Notes: a model not told the origin generated them from the letters alone. 64,000 bases of DNA from Oceanobacillus sp. HTM 045 (GCA_009733745.1 WNWL01000003.1:186001-250000), one strand, 5' to 3'. Counted from the stretch's first letter, positions 41,163 through 51,050 are shown. Made by a program: numbers and translations.

Positions 41163-41804
41163 TCAGCTCAGCACTTTCAGTCCCGCGGGCGTCTCGATCT
41201 CGGCGCGGTAGCGCAGCCTCGGGCCGGCGACGACTTCCGGCGGGCGGTCGATGGCGAGGTCGCGGTAGAGCGCGGCGACCTTTTCCGGCTCCGGGTGTTC
41301 GAGCGTGAGCGAGCGCAGGCGCGCGCCCATGTCGGGTATCTCGGCCATCGAGGTCGGGTCGCGCATGTGGTCGATCAGCGACGGCGCGGCGCCGTCGAGC
41401 GGGAGCGATCCGTCCGCCGGGATCGAGAAGCCGAAGCGCCGGTCCCCGGCGGAGGGCAGCGGCACGCATTCGCCGAAGATGCCGGGATGGGCGGCGAGGA
41501 CACCGGCGATGTCCCCTGTCGCGCCGACCCAGCCGCGCAGGCGGCGGCTTTCCTCCCAGTCCGCGCGGACGCGCGCCGGGTCGTCGACGCCGAACCAGCG
41601 GGCGCGGCCCGGGTCCACCCCCTCCGGGTCGCGGGCAACGATCTCCAGGTAGACCGTCCCGCCGAGCTGGAGCCGGTGGTTGTGGGTGCCCATGTAGAGA
41701 TGCCGGGTCCCGAACGGCACATCGAGGCCGATACAGTCGCGCACATGCGCCACCCCTTCGGCCAGCGTCGGGGCGATGACGGTGATGTGGTCCAGCCGGA
41801 TCAT
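41163..41804 (-). CDS. VOC/glyoxalase-like domain protein
   Basis: 213 aa with the N-terminal LDHITVIAPTLAEGVAHV of the Glyoxalase-like (PF13468-type) family, GGTVYLEIVARDP and a C-terminal repeat LRSLTLEHPEPEKVAALY. It is a duplicated beta-alpha-beta-beta-beta unit. Metal-dependent lyase or dioxygenase activity is possible but cannot be named. 12 bp after uvrC on the same strand, probably co-transcribed. Confidence 0.85.
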   Translation of the reverse strand: MIRLDHITVIAPTLAEGVAHVRDCIGLDVPFGTRHLYMGTHNHRLQLGGTVYLEIVARDPEGVDPGRARWFGVDDPARVRADWEESRRLRGWVGATGDIAGVLAAHPGIFGECVPLPSAGDRRFGFSIPADGSLPLDGAAPSLIDHMRDPTSMAEIPDMGARLRSLTLEHPEPEKVAALYRDLAIDRPPEVVAGPRLRYRAEIETPAGLKVLS

Positions 41805-41816
41805 GCGCGGTTCCCC

Positions 41817-43709
41817 TCACCCCTTCTGGAAATAGGCGTGGATGCTCTCGGCCATCGCCGCGGAGATGCCGTCGACCGCCTTGAGGTCGGAAAGCCCGGC
41901 GCGGCTGACGGCCTTGGCGGAGCCGAAATGGGCCAGCAGGGCGCGCTTGCGGGCGGGGCCGATGCCGGGGATCTCGTCCAGCGGGGTCGCGCCGACGGCC
42001 TTGGCGCGCTTGGCGCGGTGGGCGCCGATGGCGAAGCGGTGGGCCTCGTCGCGCAGGCGCTGGATGAAGTAGAGCGCGGGCGAGCGGTGCGGCAGGGCGA
42101 AGGGCGGCTTGCCGGGGCGGTGGAACTCCTCCTTCCCCGCGTCGCGGTCCTCGCCCTTGGCGACGCCGATGAAGGGCACGCCGGTCACGCCGATCTCCTC
42201 CAGCGTCTCGGCCACGGCGCTGATCTGCCCGGCGCCGCCGTCGATCAGCACGAGGTCGGGCCAGGCGGTGGTCTCGCGGTCGGGGTCCTCCTTCAGGAGG
42301 CGGGAGAAGCGGCGGCGCAGCACCTCGCGCATCATGCCGAAATCGTCGCCGGGGGTGAGCGCGGTATCCTTGATGTTGAACTTGCGGTACTGGCCCTTCT
42401 CGAAGCCCTCCGGCCCGGCGACGATCATCGCGCCGACGGCGTTGGAGCCCTGGATGTGGGAGTTGTCGTAGACCTCGATGCGCTGCGGCGGGGCCTCCAG
42501 CTTGAGGGACTCGGCCAGCGCGTCGAGCAGCTTCGCCTGGCTGGCGCTCTCGGCGAGCCTGCGGCCCAGCGCCTCGCGGGCGTTGGTGGCGGCGTGGGCG
42601 ACCAGTTCGCGCTTCTCGCCGCGCCGGGGCACGGCGACGACGACGCGGCGGCCGGCGATGGTGGCCAGCGCCTCGGAGAGCAGGTCGCCCCCGGCGATCT
42701 CGTGGGAGAGCAGCACCATGCGGGGCGGCACCCGCTCGGAGTAGAACTGGCCGAGGAAGGCTTCGAGGATCTCGCCGTCGCTGTCCTCGGTCGAGACGCG
42801 CGGGAAATAGGCGCGGTTGCCCCAGTTCTGGTGCGAGCGGAAGAAGAACACCTGCACGCAGGCCTGCCCGCCCTCGCGGTGGAGCGCGACCACGTCGGCC
42901 TCGGCCGTGCGCTGGGGGTTGATGCCCTGATGGGCCTGCACCTGGGTCAGCGCGCGGATCCGGTCGCGCAGGGCCGCGGCGCGCTCGAATTCCAGCGCGG
43001 CGGAGGCGGCCTGCATCTCGGCGGCGAGGTCGGCCTGCACCTTGGAGGTGCGCCCGGAGAGGAACTCCTGCGCGTCGGCGACGAGGCCGGCATAGTCCTC
43101 CCGGCCGATCTCGCCGGTGCAGGGGGCGGAGCAGCGCTTGATCTGGAACAGCAGGCAGGGCCGCGTGCGGTTCTCGAACACGCTGTCGGTGCAGGAGCGG
43201 AGCAGGAACGCCTTCTGCAACTGGTTCAGCGTGCGGTTCACGGCTCCGGCGGAGGCGAAGGGGCCGTAATACTGGCCCTTCTCCTTCCGGGCGCCGCGGT
43301 GCTTCTTGATCTCGGGATAGTCGTGCGCGGTGACGAGGATGTGGGGGAAGGACTTGTCGTCGCGCAGCAGCACGTTGTAGCGCGGCTTGAGGCGCTTGAT
43401 CAGGTTCGCCTCGAGGAGGAGCGCCTCGGTCTCGGTGGCGGTGGTGACGAATTCCATCTCCGCCGTCATCGCGATCATCCGGGCGATGCGGTTGGTGTGG
43501 CCGACCAGCTTCGCGTAGGAGGCGACCCGCTTCTTCAGCGAGCGGGCCTTGCCGACATAGAGCACGTCGCCCTCTGGCCCGAGCATCCGGTAGACCCCCG
43601 GCGCGTCCGGCAGGCGGCGAAGATAGCCGCGGATGCGCTCCGGCCCGGTCGGGGCCCGGTCCGGTTCCGATCCCGTATTTTCGGCGCTGGTATCGTCTGG
43701 ATGGCTCAT
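41817..43709 (-). CDS. uvrC: Excinuclease ABC subunit C
   Basis: 630 aa; makes the 3' and 5' incisions in nucleotide excision repair with UvrB. N-terminal GIY-YIG nuclease (about 33-115, [20 protein letters not shown]), a Cys cluster region, UVR motif for UvrB contact (about 215-250), RNase H-like endonuclease ([27 protein letters not shown]) and C-terminal helix-hairpin-helix ([16 protein letters not shown]). Start at 43709. A 304-bp AT-rich upstream region carries a CtrA-like box. Confidence 0.97.
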   Translation of the reverse strand: MSHPDDTSAENTGSEPDRAPTGPERIRGYLRRLPDAPGVYRMLGPEGDVLYVGKARSLKKRVASYAKLVGHTNRIARMIAMTAEMEFVTTATETEALLLEANLIKRLKPRYNVLLRDDKSFPHILVTAHDYPEIKKHRGARKEKGQYYGPFASAGAVNRTLNQLQKAFLLRSCTDSVFENRTRPCLLFQIKRCSAPCTGEIGREDYAGLVADAQEFLSGRTSKVQADLAAEMQAASAALEFERAAALRDRIRALTQVQAHQGINPQRTAEADVVALHREGGQACVQVFFFRSHQNWGNRAYFPRVSTEDSDGEILEAFLGQFYSERVPPRMVLLSHEIAGGDLLSEALATIAGRRVVVAVPRRGEKRELVAHAATNAREALGRRLAESASQAKLLDALAESLKLEAPPQRIEVYDNSHIQGSNAVGAMIVAGPEGFEKGQYRKFNIKDTALTPGDDFGMMREVLRRRFSRLLKEDPDRETTAWPDLVLIDGGAGQISAVAETLEEIGVTGVPFIGVAKGEDRDAGKEEFHRPGKPPFALPHRSPALYFIQRLRDEAHRFAIGAHRAKRAKAVGATPLDEIPGIGPARKRALLAHFGSAKAVSRAGLSDLKAVDGISAAMAESIHAYFQKG

Positions 43710-43787
43710 GACGGCTGTCTGACAGATTCGCGACGGGGGCTAGCGCCGGGCGGTACCGGAGACAAGAAGAATCCTATCCCCGATTCC

Positions 43788-43796
43788 TGTGGATAA
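43788..43796 (-). promoter_or_regulatory. Perfect DnaA box
   Basis: TGTGGATAA on the plus strand is TTATCCACA on the minus strand, the exact high-affinity DnaA box, 79 bp upstream of uvrC. Only one box was found, so it may be regulatory or chance and does not show a replication origin. Confidence 0.4.
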
Positions 43797-43937
43797 CCTT
43801 GTAGAAAGAATTCTCCCGATCCCGTTTCTCCTTTGAATCTCAAGGGACTTTACCGGTTTGCTTACTTTTTAGGCAAATCTGTAAGTCATTGAAATTAAAC
43901 GTGAATTTTAACGTCACGCCCCCTGCCCGACAAAAAT

Positions 43938-43953
43938 GTTTCCGAACGTTAAC
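43938..43953 (-). promoter_or_regulatory. CtrA-like box upstream of uvrC
   Basis: On the minus strand GTTAACGTTCGGAAAC, which equals the radC upstream string GTTAACCATTCGGAAAC apart from a short CA/G difference. It lies about 230 bp before the uvrC start. Binding is inferred from likeness only. Confidence 0.4.
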
Positions 43954-44013
43954 GATTGCATAACCGGAGCGTGTCGGGGTGGACAACTTCCGCAGGTGCG
44001 AACGAATCCGGTT

Positions 44014-44802
44014 CTATTCCGGGACCCCGACGATGTCCGGAGTCTGCCAGGCGAGGTGTTGCCCGCCGTCCACGGCGATCATCTGGCCGGTCACCGCGGG
44101 GCAGGCGATCATGAACCGCATCGCGGCCACGATGTCCTCCGGGTTGGAGCCGCGCTGCAGGATGCAGGCGGCGCGCTGGTTGGCGAAATGGGTGTTCGTC
44201 TGGCGCTCGGCGACGATGGTCGGTCCTGGTCCGATCCCCATCACGCGGACCCGCGGCGCGAAGGCCTGGGCGGAGGTCTTCGTGAAGGCGTGCAGGCCCA
44301 TCTTCGCGACCGTGTAGGACATGAAGAACGGCGTCGGCTTCAACACGCGCTGGTCGATCATGTTGATGATGAGCGCCTCGGCCTGCGGCTCGCCGTTGGC
44401 GTCGAGCACCGGGTCGGGGGCCTGCCGGGCGAAGAGCTGCGACAGGCGGAACGGCGCGCGCAGGTTGGAGCCGACGGCACGGTCCCAGCTCTCGCGGGTG
44501 GCGCTGGCGGGGCTGTCGTCCTCGAAGATCGAGGCGTTGTTGATGAGCAGGGTCAGCGGCCCGCCCAGCGCCTCCGCCGCGCGGTCGACGAGGCCGGAGG
44601 TGGCGTCCTCGTCGAGCAGGTCCGCCCCCAGCGCCACGGCCTCGACGCCGTGGGCGCGGATGTCGGCGGCTGTTTCCTCCGCCGCGTCCGACGAGCCGTT
44701 GTAGTGGACCGCCACGTTCCAGCCGGTGGCGGCGAGGTCGAGCCCCATCGCGCGGCCGAGCCGGCGCGCGCCTCCCGTGATCAGAGCGTTGCCCGGTCTC
44801 AT
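44014..44802 (-). CDS. SDR oxidoreductase, pteridine-reductase/FolM-like
   Basis: 262 aa. Start at 44802 with GGGGGA upstream. Rossmann motif ALITGGARRLGRAM with Arg after the Gly motif (NADPH preference), NNASIFED, and the Tyr-x3-Lys pair in SYTVAKMGL. The GGARRLG N-terminus is typical of FolM/PTR1-like short-chain reductases acting on dihydropteridines, but the substrate is not proven. It lies 20 bp after the antiporter gene. Confidence 0.88.
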   Translation of the reverse strand: MRPGNALITGGARRLGRAMGLDLAATGWNVAVHYNGSSDAAEETAADIRAHGVEAVALGADLLDEDATSGLVDRAAEALGGPLTLLINNASIFEDDSPASATRESWDRAVGSNLRAPFRLSQLFARQAPDPVLDANGEPQAEALIINMIDQRVLKPTPFFMSYTVAKMGLHAFTKTSAQAFAPRVRVMGIGPGPTIVAERQTNTHFANQRAACILQRGSNPEDIVAAMRFMIACPAVTGQMIAVDGGQHLAWQTPDIVGVPE

Positions 44803-44822
44803 GTCGTCCCCCGTTGTGCCGG

Positions 44823-45770
44823 TCAGGCCAGCGCGAAGAACACGTAGGCCCCGTAGACCGCCATGAACGCCGCCCCGGTCAGCCTGCATATGCGCCGGCA
44901 GAAGAGGACGTAGGGTACCACGATCAGCGAGCAAGCCAGCATCACCCAGATGTCGCGGTTCGCGATTTCCTCGGGCACCGGCATCGGCGCGACCAGCGCG
45001 GCGGCGCCGAAGATGGCGGTCAGGTTGAAGATGTTGGAGCCGATCACGTTGCCCATCACCACGTCGGCCTGTTTGCGCACGGCGGCCATGACGGCGGTCG
45101 CAAGCTCGGGCAGCGAGGTGCCGACGGCGACGAGGGTGAGGCCGATCGCGGCCTCCGACACGCCGAAGTCGCGGGCGATGGAGGTGGCGCCGTCGATCAG
45201 CAGGCCGGCGCCGACCGGCAGGCCGACCACGCCCGCGACGACCAGCGCGGCGATCTTCCAGGGCGCCATCTGGGGGTCGACATCCTCCAGCTCCGCGAGG
45301 TCTTCGGCGGTCTCGCCCGCGCTCATCGAGATGCGCGCCTGGCCGATCGAATCCCAGACCATCAGCATCGAGAAGCCGACCAGCAGCAGCCCGCCCCACC
45401 ACTCGATCGCGCCGCAGAGACAGAGCACGATGAAGAGCGTGGTCGCGCCGAGCATGAAGTAGAGGTTGCGCCGCCCGTCCGGGCCGCAGGCCGCGATGGG
45501 CGCGAAGATCGCCGGCAGGCCCAGCACGAGCAGCACGTTGGCGATGTTGGAGCCCACCACGTTGCCGTAGGCGATGCCCGGCGCGCCGTCGAGCGCGGCC
45601 TGCACCGCGACCAGCAGCTCGGGCGCTGACGTGCCGAAGGCGACCACGGTGGCGGACACGATCAGGGCGGGGATGCCCAGCCGCAGGCTGAGGGCGACGG
45701 CACCACGAACGAGGGCGTCTCCGGCCAGCACCAGAAGCGCAAGGCCGGCGATGAGGTAGACGAAATCCAT
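44823..45770 (-). CDS. CaCA family calcium/sodium antiporter (YrbG-like)
   Basis: 315 aa inner-membrane exchanger with about ten spans and the two inverted alpha-repeats AFGTSAPEL/GNVVGSNIANVL and AVGTSLPELATA/GNVIGSNIFNL. A short acidic loop (about 170-185, ETAEDLAELEDVD) joins the halves. ATG at 45770. Ion specificity (Ca2+ or K+ against Na+ or H+) cannot be decided. Confidence 0.93.
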   Translation of the reverse strand: MDFVYLIAGLALLVLAGDALVRGAVALSLRLGIPALIVSATVVAFGTSAPELLVAVQAALDGAPGIAYGNVVGSNIANVLLVLGLPAIFAPIAACGPDGRRNLYFMLGATTLFIVLCLCGAIEWWGGLLLVGFSMLMVWDSIGQARISMSAGETAEDLAELEDVDPQMAPWKIAALVVAGVVGLPVGAGLLIDGATSIARDFGVSEAAIGLTLVAVGTSLPELATAVMAAVRKQADVVMGNVIGSNIFNLTAIFGAAALVAPMPVPEEIANRDIWVMLACSLIVVPYVLFCRRICRLTGAAFMAVYGAYVFFALA

Positions 45771-45901
45771 GCGCTCCCGCTTTTTCCTTTGGCGAATGCC
45801 ATGCGACCGCATGGCCCCCGTCCACGGCCTGCGCCTCCCTGCCTATATAGAGCGGCGAAGGCGCTTCACTACCGGGTGGACCGGGCGGTCCGGCATTCAG
45901 G

Positions 45902-46081
45902 TCAACTGTGGCCGCAGTGGCACGGTTCGTCGGCGATGCGATAGGCGCCGCAATGTGGACACTGCACGGTCTCCCGCGGTTGCGGCGGCAGCTTGCCGCC
46001 CTTTCGCGAGGGCCGGAAGATGAAGGCGAACAGCGCAGCCGCGCAGCCGCCGATGATGATGATCTTGGTCAGGATGCCCAT
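45902..46081 (-). CDS. Tiny membrane-anchored zinc-ribbon protein
   Basis: 59 aa. N-terminal membrane span (MGILTKIIIIGGCAAALFAF), a basic linker (RPSRKGGK) and a zinc-ribbon-like tail with CPHCG and CHCGH. It resembles the small PP0621-type family found next to protease or signalling genes. It is 24 bp downstream of the S49 protease gene on the same strand, which supports expression. Confidence 0.75.
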   Translation of the reverse strand: MGILTKIIIIGGCAAALFAFIFRPSRKGGKLPPQPRETVQCPHCGAYRIADEPCHCGHS

Positions 46082-46105
46082 GCGCAGCTCCTCCCCGTAC
46101 CCCGA

Positions 46106-46924
46106 TCAGAGACCGTAGCGGGCATACATGGCCCGCACGCCGATCTCGTCTACCACGCTCTCGACGCCGGGGCCGCCGATCCGCTCCCAGAAGCTGCGGC
46201 GCCGGCCGTAGAGCCGGAACCGGGTCGTGTCGCCGAACTTGTCCTTCATCACCGGGACGAGGTGGCCGACGCCGTCGATCAGGCCGAGCTCTCGCGCCTG
46301 CGGGCCGAGCCAGATGTCGCCGGTGAAGACCTCCGCCTCCGGGTCCAGCCTTTCCGCACGGCGGGAGCGGACCCAGTCGATGAAGCTGGCATGCATCCCT
46401 TCCTGGATGCGCTTCAGCCGGGCGACGTCCTCCTCCTTCTCGGGCCTGAACGGATCCCACATCGACTTGGACTCGCCCGCGGTGTGGACCCGCCGCTCGA
46501 TGCCGAGCTTCGCGATCGCCTCGTGGAAGCCGAAGGCAGCGGAGATCACGCCGATCGAGCCGACGATGGAGTTGTCGTCGGCATAGATCTCGTCCGCCGC
46601 GCAGGCGATCCAGTAGCCGCCCGAGGCGGCCACGTCCTGGCAGAAGGCATAGACCGGCACGCCCTTCTCCTCCGCCAGCCGGCGGATGCGCTGGCCGATC
46701 AGGCCGCACTGCACGGGAGAGCCGCCGGGGCAGTTGATCGCCAGTGCGACCGCCGCCAGCCCGCCCGCCCGGAAGGCGGCGTCGAGCTGCTGCGCCAGCG
46801 AGGCGTCGTCGAAACTGCGTCCGAACCGGCCCGACGCCATGACCGCGCCATGCAGCGGCACCACCGCTACGGTGGGCCGGGGCTTGCCGAACAGGGATCT
46901 GATACGATTGAGCATCGCTCCCAC
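46106..46924 (-). CDS. S49 family (SppA/SohB-like) serine protease
   Basis: 272 aa. The catalytic dyad is Ser101 (AASGGYWIA) and Lys153 (GESKSMWDPF); INCPGGSP and NSIVGSIGVI are also conserved. It lacks a strong N-terminal membrane anchor, unlike SohB, and may be cytoplasmic or peripherally bound. Signal-peptide degradation is the family role. A second ATG at 46915 is possible. Followed by the tiny zinc-ribbon gene. Confidence 0.92.
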   Translation of the reverse strand: MGAMLNRIRSLFGKPRPTVAVVPLHGAVMASGRFGRSFDDASLAQQLDAAFRAGGLAAVALAINCPGGSPVQCGLIGQRIRRLAEEKGVPVYAFCQDVAASGGYWIACAADEIYADDNSIVGSIGVISAAFGFHEAIAKLGIERRVHTAGESKSMWDPFRPEKEEDVARLKRIQEGMHASFIDWVRSRRAERLDPEAEVFTGDIWLGPQARELGLIDGVGHLVPVMKDKFGDTTRFRLYGRRRSFWERIGGPGVESVVDEIGVRAMYARYGL

Positions 46925-47174
46925 ATAGTCCGTGCCCCGCGCCGCGGCAATCGCTGCGCGGGCCGGTCATTCCGGCGCAGGGCGGGAAGCGGCGTTGCAA
47001 GGGGCATCCCTTGCCATTCGGGGAGCCAGGCCTAGCCCCCGCGCGGCCGGTGCAGGGGCGGGCCCGCATGTCCCGAACCGCGACCGAACCGGGCCCGAAC
47101 CGAGAACGCATTTCCGCCACGCGCGGGGCTGGTGTATGGTTCCCTGAGAGAACGGCAGAGGCGACTCACCAGAC

Positions 47175-47384
47175 ATGAACGTCATGTTCGACGAGGAAGA
47201 GCTTACCGCGCAGCTCAAGGAGCTGAAGGAAGAGCATCGCGCTCTCGACGAGGAGATTGCCGCGCTGGGGCACGCGCCGGCGATGGACCAGTTCACGCTC
47301 CGCAGGCTGAAGAAGCGCAAGCTCCAGCTCAAGGACGAGATCACCCGGCTGGAAGACCTGATCTACCCCGACATCATCGCCTGA
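47175..47384 (+). CDS. DUF465 (YdcH-like) small helical protein
   Basis: 69 aa, almost entirely helical and rich in Leu/Lys/Glu (LKEEHRALDEEIAAL, LRRLKKRKLQLKDEI), ending in IYPDIIA. This is the typical alphaproteobacterial DUF465 pattern; function unknown. It lies 80 bp before purE on the same strand. Confidence 0.88.
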   Translation: MNVMFDEEELTAQLKELKEEHRALDEEIAALGHAPAMDQFTLRRLKKRKLQLKDEITRLEDLIYPDIIA

Positions 47385-47464
47385 CGGCGTGGCCTTGACG
47401 CTGCGGGGCCTGCGCCGCAAGGTGCGCCCTCTTTCCGCGCGGACGGGCAGGTTTTGAGGGCAGC

Positions 47465-47959
47465 ATGACGCAGGGCGATGCACTGGTCGGGATCGTGATG
47501 GGCAGCCAGTCGGACTGGCCGACCATGCGCGCGGGCGCCGAGATCCTGGAGGCGCTGGGCGTGCCCTACGAGGCGAAGATCGTCTCCGCCCACCGCACGC
47601 CGGACCGGCTGTTCTCCTACGGCGAGGCGGCGGCCGGGCGCGGCCTGCGGGCGATCATCGCCGGCGCGGGCGGCGCGGCGCACCTGCCGGGAATGCTGGC
47701 CGCCAAGACCCGCGTGCCGGTGCTGGGCGTGCCGGTGCAGAGCCGGGCGCTCTCCGGGCTCGACAGCCTCCTCTCCATCGTCCAGATGCCGAAGGGCATT
47801 CCCGTCGGCACGCTCGCCATCGGCGAGGCGGGCGCGGCCAACGCGGCGCTGCTGGCCGCGGCGATGATCGCCACCACCGAACCCGCGCTGGCGGAGCGGC
47901 TGGACGCATGGCGGCAAGCGCAGACCGACGCGATCTCCGAGGAGCCCGCGCGTGACTGA
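47465..47959 (+). CDS. purE: N5-carboxyaminoimidazole ribonucleotide mutase
   Basis: 164 aa class I PurE converting N5-CAIR to CAIR in purine synthesis. [18 protein letters not shown] (catalytic His region) and [14 protein letters not shown] are complete. It overlaps purK by 8 bp, the usual two-gene unit. Confidence 0.97.
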   Translation: MTQGDALVGIVMGSQSDWPTMRAGAEILEALGVPYEAKIVSAHRTPDRLFSYGEAAAGRGLRAIIAGAGGAAHLPGMLAAKTRVPVLGVPVQSRALSGLDSLLSIVQMPKGIPVGTLAIGEAGAANAALLAAAMIATTEPALAERLDAWRQAQTDAISEEPARD

Positions 47960-49022
47960 GGCGCTGGCGCCCGGATCGACCATCGGCATCCTCGGCGGCG
48001 GGCAGCTCGGCCGGATGCTCTCCATCGCCGCGGCGCGGCTGGGGCTGAAGTGCCACATCTACGAGCCGGGATCCGCCCCCGCGGCGGATGTCGCCCATGC
48101 CTGGACGCAGGCCGACTGGGACGACCGCGACGCCCTGAAACGCTTCGCGGACGCGGTGGACGTGGTCACGCTGGAATTCGAGAACGTGCCCGTCCCGGTG
48201 CTGGAGGTGCTGGAACCGCTGGTGCCGGTGCGCCCCGGCCGCCGCGCGCTGGCCACCGCGCAGGACCGGCTGGCGGAGAAGGAGTTCCTCGCCGGGATCG
48301 GCCTGAAGGTCGCGCCCTTCGCGGCGGTGGACAATGCCGGGATGCTGCTGGAGGCGATCGACCGGATCGGCACCCCCGCGATCCTCAAGACGCGCAGGCT
48401 CGGCTATGACGGCAAGGGCCAGGCGCGGATCATGCAGCCGACCGACGCGCCCGAGGCGCTGGCGGCGATGGACGGGGCGCCCGCGATCCTGGAAGGGTTC
48501 GTCGATTTCGAGCGCGAGGTCTCGGTGATCGCCGCGCGCGGGCTCGACGGCGAGACGGTGGCCTTCGACCCGGGCGAGAACGTCCACCGCGACGGCATCC
48601 TGCACACCACCACCGTCCCCGCCGCTTTACCGGCGCGGCTGAAGCAGGACGCGGTGCTGGCGGCGGCGCAGGTGCTCGGCGCGCTGGACTATGTCGGCGT
48701 GATCGGGGTGGAGTTCTTCGTCACCCGCGAGGGGCTGGTGGTGAACGAGTTCGCGCCGCGGGTGCACAACTCGGGGCACTGGACCATCGAAGCCTGCGTG
48801 GTGGACCAGTTCCAGCAGCAGATCCGCGCCGTGGCGGGCTGGCCGCTGGGCGACGGGTCGCGGCATTCGGATGCGGTGATGACCAACCTGATCGGCCGCG
48901 AAGGCGACGACTGGCGCGACCTCGCCGCCGAGACCGGCGCGGGGCTGCATCTCTACGGCAAGGCCGAGGCCCGGCCCGGCCGCAAGATGGGCCACGTCAC
49001 GAGGATTTCGCCGAAGGGGTGA
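47952..49022 (+). CDS. purK: 5-(carboxyamino)imidazole ribonucleotide synthase
   Basis: 356 aa ATP-grasp enzyme that makes the PurE substrate from AIR, bicarbonate and ATP. GTG start at 47952 inside purE. Conserved: [34 protein letters not shown] and [14 protein letters not shown]. Complete. Confidence 0.97.
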   Translation: MTEALAPGSTIGILGGGQLGRMLSIAAARLGLKCHIYEPGSAPAADVAHAWTQADWDDRDALKRFADAVDVVTLEFENVPVPVLEVLEPLVPVRPGRRALATAQDRLAEKEFLAGIGLKVAPFAAVDNAGMLLEAIDRIGTPAILKTRRLGYDGKGQARIMQPTDAPEALAAMDGAPAILEGFVDFEREVSVIAARGLDGETVAFDPGENVHRDGILHTTTVPAALPARLKQDAVLAAAQVLGALDYVGVIGVEFFVTREGLVVNEFAPRVHNSGHWTIEACVVDQFQQQIRAVAGWPLGDGSRHSDAVMTNLIGREGDDWRDLAAETGAGLHLYGKAEARPGRKMGHVTRISPKG

Positions 49023-49036
49023 GGGGTGCCGATGCC

Positions 49037-49059
49037 GGCACGGGCTGGCCGCCCGTGCC
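49037..49059. terminator. Hairpin between convergent purK and TPR gene
   Basis: A perfect 9-bp stem GGCACGGGC/GCCCGTGCC with loop TGGCC, 15 bp after purK. No T-run. The CGGGC-TGG-C-GCCCG style resembles the end hairpin of the 150-bp repeats. Confidence 0.65.
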
Positions 49060-49082
49060 GCGCCGGTTGGTTGCGGGCTGGC

Positions 49083-49817
49083 CTAGCAGTCGGTCCCGGC
49101 GGCGCAGGTGTCCGGCTCGCCCTCGGTGAGGGCAACCTCGCCGGCCCCGATGGCCGTGTCGCCCATCAGAGCACCGTCGCCCAGCGACTCGCGGATCGCG
49201 TCGCGGGTGGCGACGAAATCGGTGCGGTCCGGCTCCATCGCCATCGCCTGCCCGATCCGCTCCAGCGCCTCATCGGTGCGGTCGAGCTGGAGGAGCGCCT
49301 GCGCGGCGGTGAAATGCGGCTCGGCGCCTTCGAAGCCGAAGTTGAGCGCGCCTTCCGCGTTGAACAGCGCTCGATCCCAGTTGCCGAGCGCGAGGTGGAT
49401 GCGGCTGCGCAGTTCGAGATGGTCAGCCTGGGTGGAGATCTTCACCGCGGCCTCGACATCCTCCAGCGCGGCGTCGAGCTCGCCCAGCGTCAGGCGCAGC
49501 GCGGCGCGGGCATGGAACGCGGCGCCGAAATCGGGCTCCAGCTCCAGCGCGGCGTCGAAATCGGCGGCGGCGGGCTCGTGCAGCCCGACGGCGGCCAGCG
49601 CCTCGCCGCGCTCGAGATGGATCAGCGCGGCCTGGTCGGGATCGAGCCCGCCGGAGCCGAGCACCTCGGAGCAGGCCTTGACCACACCGTTCGGGTCGCC
49701 CTCGCCGACGCAGAGGTCGAGATCCGTCAGCCTGCTGGAGAGATGCGATTCGAACATGATGCCTCCCCAGATGAGGGAGACGGACAATGCGATTATCGCC
49801 AGAATTCTTACGATCAT
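49083..49817 (-). CDS. Exported/anchored TPR-repeat protein
   Basis: 244 aa; ATG at 49817 gives an N-terminal hydrophobic segment (IVRILAIIALSVSLIWGG). About five tetratricopeptide repeats follow (for example ALIHLERGEALAAVG, AAFHARAALRLTLGELDAAL), with two Cys at each end (LDLCVGE, VKACSEV; DTCAAGTDC). Scaffold role likely; partner unknown. The 225 bp upstream to COQ9 are gene-free. Confidence 0.83.
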   Translation of the reverse strand: MIVRILAIIALSVSLIWGGIMFESHLSSRLTDLDLCVGEGDPNGVVKACSEVLGSGGLDPDQAALIHLERGEALAAVGLHEPAAADFDAALELEPDFGAAFHARAALRLTLGELDAALEDVEAAVKISTQADHLELRSRIHLALGNWDRALFNAEGALNFGFEGAEPHFTAAQALLQLDRTDEALERIGQAMAMEPDRTDFVATRDAIRESLGDGALMGDTAIGAGEVALTEGEPDTCAAGTDC

Positions 49818-50042
49818 ACTACCTGTACCCGCCGTGCGCCCCTGCCCGCGGCGTGCCGCGCGCCCCCGGTCAATCGAGTGTTGGCCTGCGAAAATGGCGT
49901 CTTTGCGGCGAAATCGGGAGCGGGAGACGCGCGCGGGCGGTTCGCGCACAAATTGAGGCGGGCACCCGGTCACCCGGCGCGCCCGCGGCCTCCCGCCAGC
50001 CCGGGAGCAGGCCCCGATACAGGCGACGAAACAGGTCTGGCG

Positions 50043-50747
50043 CTACCAGCCGGAGGTGGGGCCGCCCCGGCCCGTGCCGGGGGCGCGAATCATCGAGAGA
50101 AGCTGCGTCGGCCCCCACATCGCCGCGCGGACGACGGGGTTGGCGGCCATGCGGGCCTTGGTCTTCTCGAACTGCATCACGTCGTCGATGCGGCGGTCGA
50201 GGAAATCCCAGGTGCGGGCGTAGTCGGGGCTCTCGTCGCCGAGCCAGAACAGCACGGTGGCCGAGTAGACCGAGCCGAGAATCATCCGCTTGGTGTACCA
50301 GTTGTAGTCCTCGGACGGGTCGCCCAGCGCCTTCCAGATCTTGTCGGCGGTCTCCCAGACGCAGCGCGCGCCGTCGGCGACATGCATCGGCAGCGCCATC
50401 AGCGTCGCGCCGCGGCGGACCGCCTCGCGGTGCCCGGCGACCAGCTCGATCCGGGTGCGCACGGCGAAGGTGACGCGCTCGCGGATGCGCATGGCCTCGA
50501 GGTCGGCGGCGGCCAGCTTCTCGACCATCCGGTCGTCCATCAGCCGGTGGAACCCGACCGCGAGGTCGATACCGCCGCGGGGGAAGGCGAGCTTCGCGAG
50601 GCCCGCATCGGTGCCGGTATCGGCCACCGCCGCGTCGAGCGTCGCCTGGCTCCAGCCGTCGAAAACCACATGCGGCAGGGCGGCCTCTATGACCTCCTGG
50701 CGGGCGGCGTCGATGTGCTCGTCCTCGGTTCTGTGCGTGTCGGCCAT
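50043..50747 (-). CDS. COQ9 family ubiquinone biosynthesis protein
   Basis: 234 aa; ATG at 50747. The COQ9 family is a TetR-fold lipid-binding protein that assists the Coq7 hydroxylation step. GWSQATLDAAV, FPRGGIDLAVGFHRLMD and the C-terminal KRMILGSVYSATVLFWLGDESPD (a COQ9 hallmark) are present. Divergent from rpsU. Confidence 0.93.
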   Translation of the reverse strand: MADTHRTEDEHIDAARQEVIEAALPHVVFDGWSQATLDAAVADTGTDAGLAKLAFPRGGIDLAVGFHRLMDDRMVEKLAAADLEAMRIRERVTFAVRTRIELVAGHREAVRRGATLMALPMHVADGARCVWETADKIWKALGDPSEDYNWYTKRMILGSVYSATVLFWLGDESPDYARTWDFLDRRIDDVMQFEKTKARMAANPVVRAAMWGPTQLLSMIRAPGTGRGGPTSGW

Positions 50748-50846
50748 GCTGCTCTCCCGGTTCCGCTGCTGCTGGACATACCGCACCGAGACCCTTATAT
50801 AGACCGCTTCCTGCAAACCCGAAACTTTTAGAAAGGTGGTGAATAG

Positions 50847-51050
50847 GTGCAGGTACTGGTCCGCGACAACAACGTCGATCAGGCGCTCCGTGCGCTGAAG
50901 AAGAAGCTTCAGCGTGAAGGTGTCTTCCGTGAGATGAAACTCCGGCAGCATTACGAGAAGCCGTCCGAGAAGCGTGCCCGCGAAAAGGCGGAAGCGATCC
51001 GCCGTGCTCGCAAGCTCGCGCGCAAGAAGGCGCAGCGCGAAGGGCTCTGA
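50847..51050 (+). CDS. rpsU: Small ribosomal subunit protein bS21
   Basis: 67 aa. GTG start at 50847 with AGGTGGTG upstream; the normal alphaproteobacterial N-terminus [15 protein letters not shown] follows. Basic C-terminus ([20 protein letters not shown]). A strong intrinsic terminator lies 74 bp downstream. Confidence 0.96.
   Translation: MQVLVRDNNVDQALRALKKKLQREGVFREMKLRQHYEKPSEKRAREKAEAIRRARKLARKKAQREGL

Larger units (their letters stand above)
43710..44013. other. AT-rich upstream region of uvrC
   Basis: 304 bp with no gene. About 43795-43960 is much more A/T-rich than the surroundings. It contains a perfect DnaA box, a CtrA-like box near 43938-43953, a TTAA-N7-ATAA string (43949-43963) and a TTAA-N9-TTAA string (about 43896-43912). 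It presumably holds the uvrC promoter with a long leader. Confidence 0.55.

Noticed and set aside
40857-41211. Short open frames inside 150-bp repeat copy 2 on both strands
   Set aside because: The frame is interrupted by TGA in copy 1, and conservation follows hairpins, not codons, so the element is treated as non-coding.
41088-43796. 902-aa plus-strand open frame opposite uvrC
   Set aside because: No protein features; uvrC and the VOC gene explain the region.
43745-43980. Chromosomal replication origin
   Set aside because: Only one DnaA box and no dnaA, hemE, parAB or mnmG nearby; kept only as a regulatory observation.
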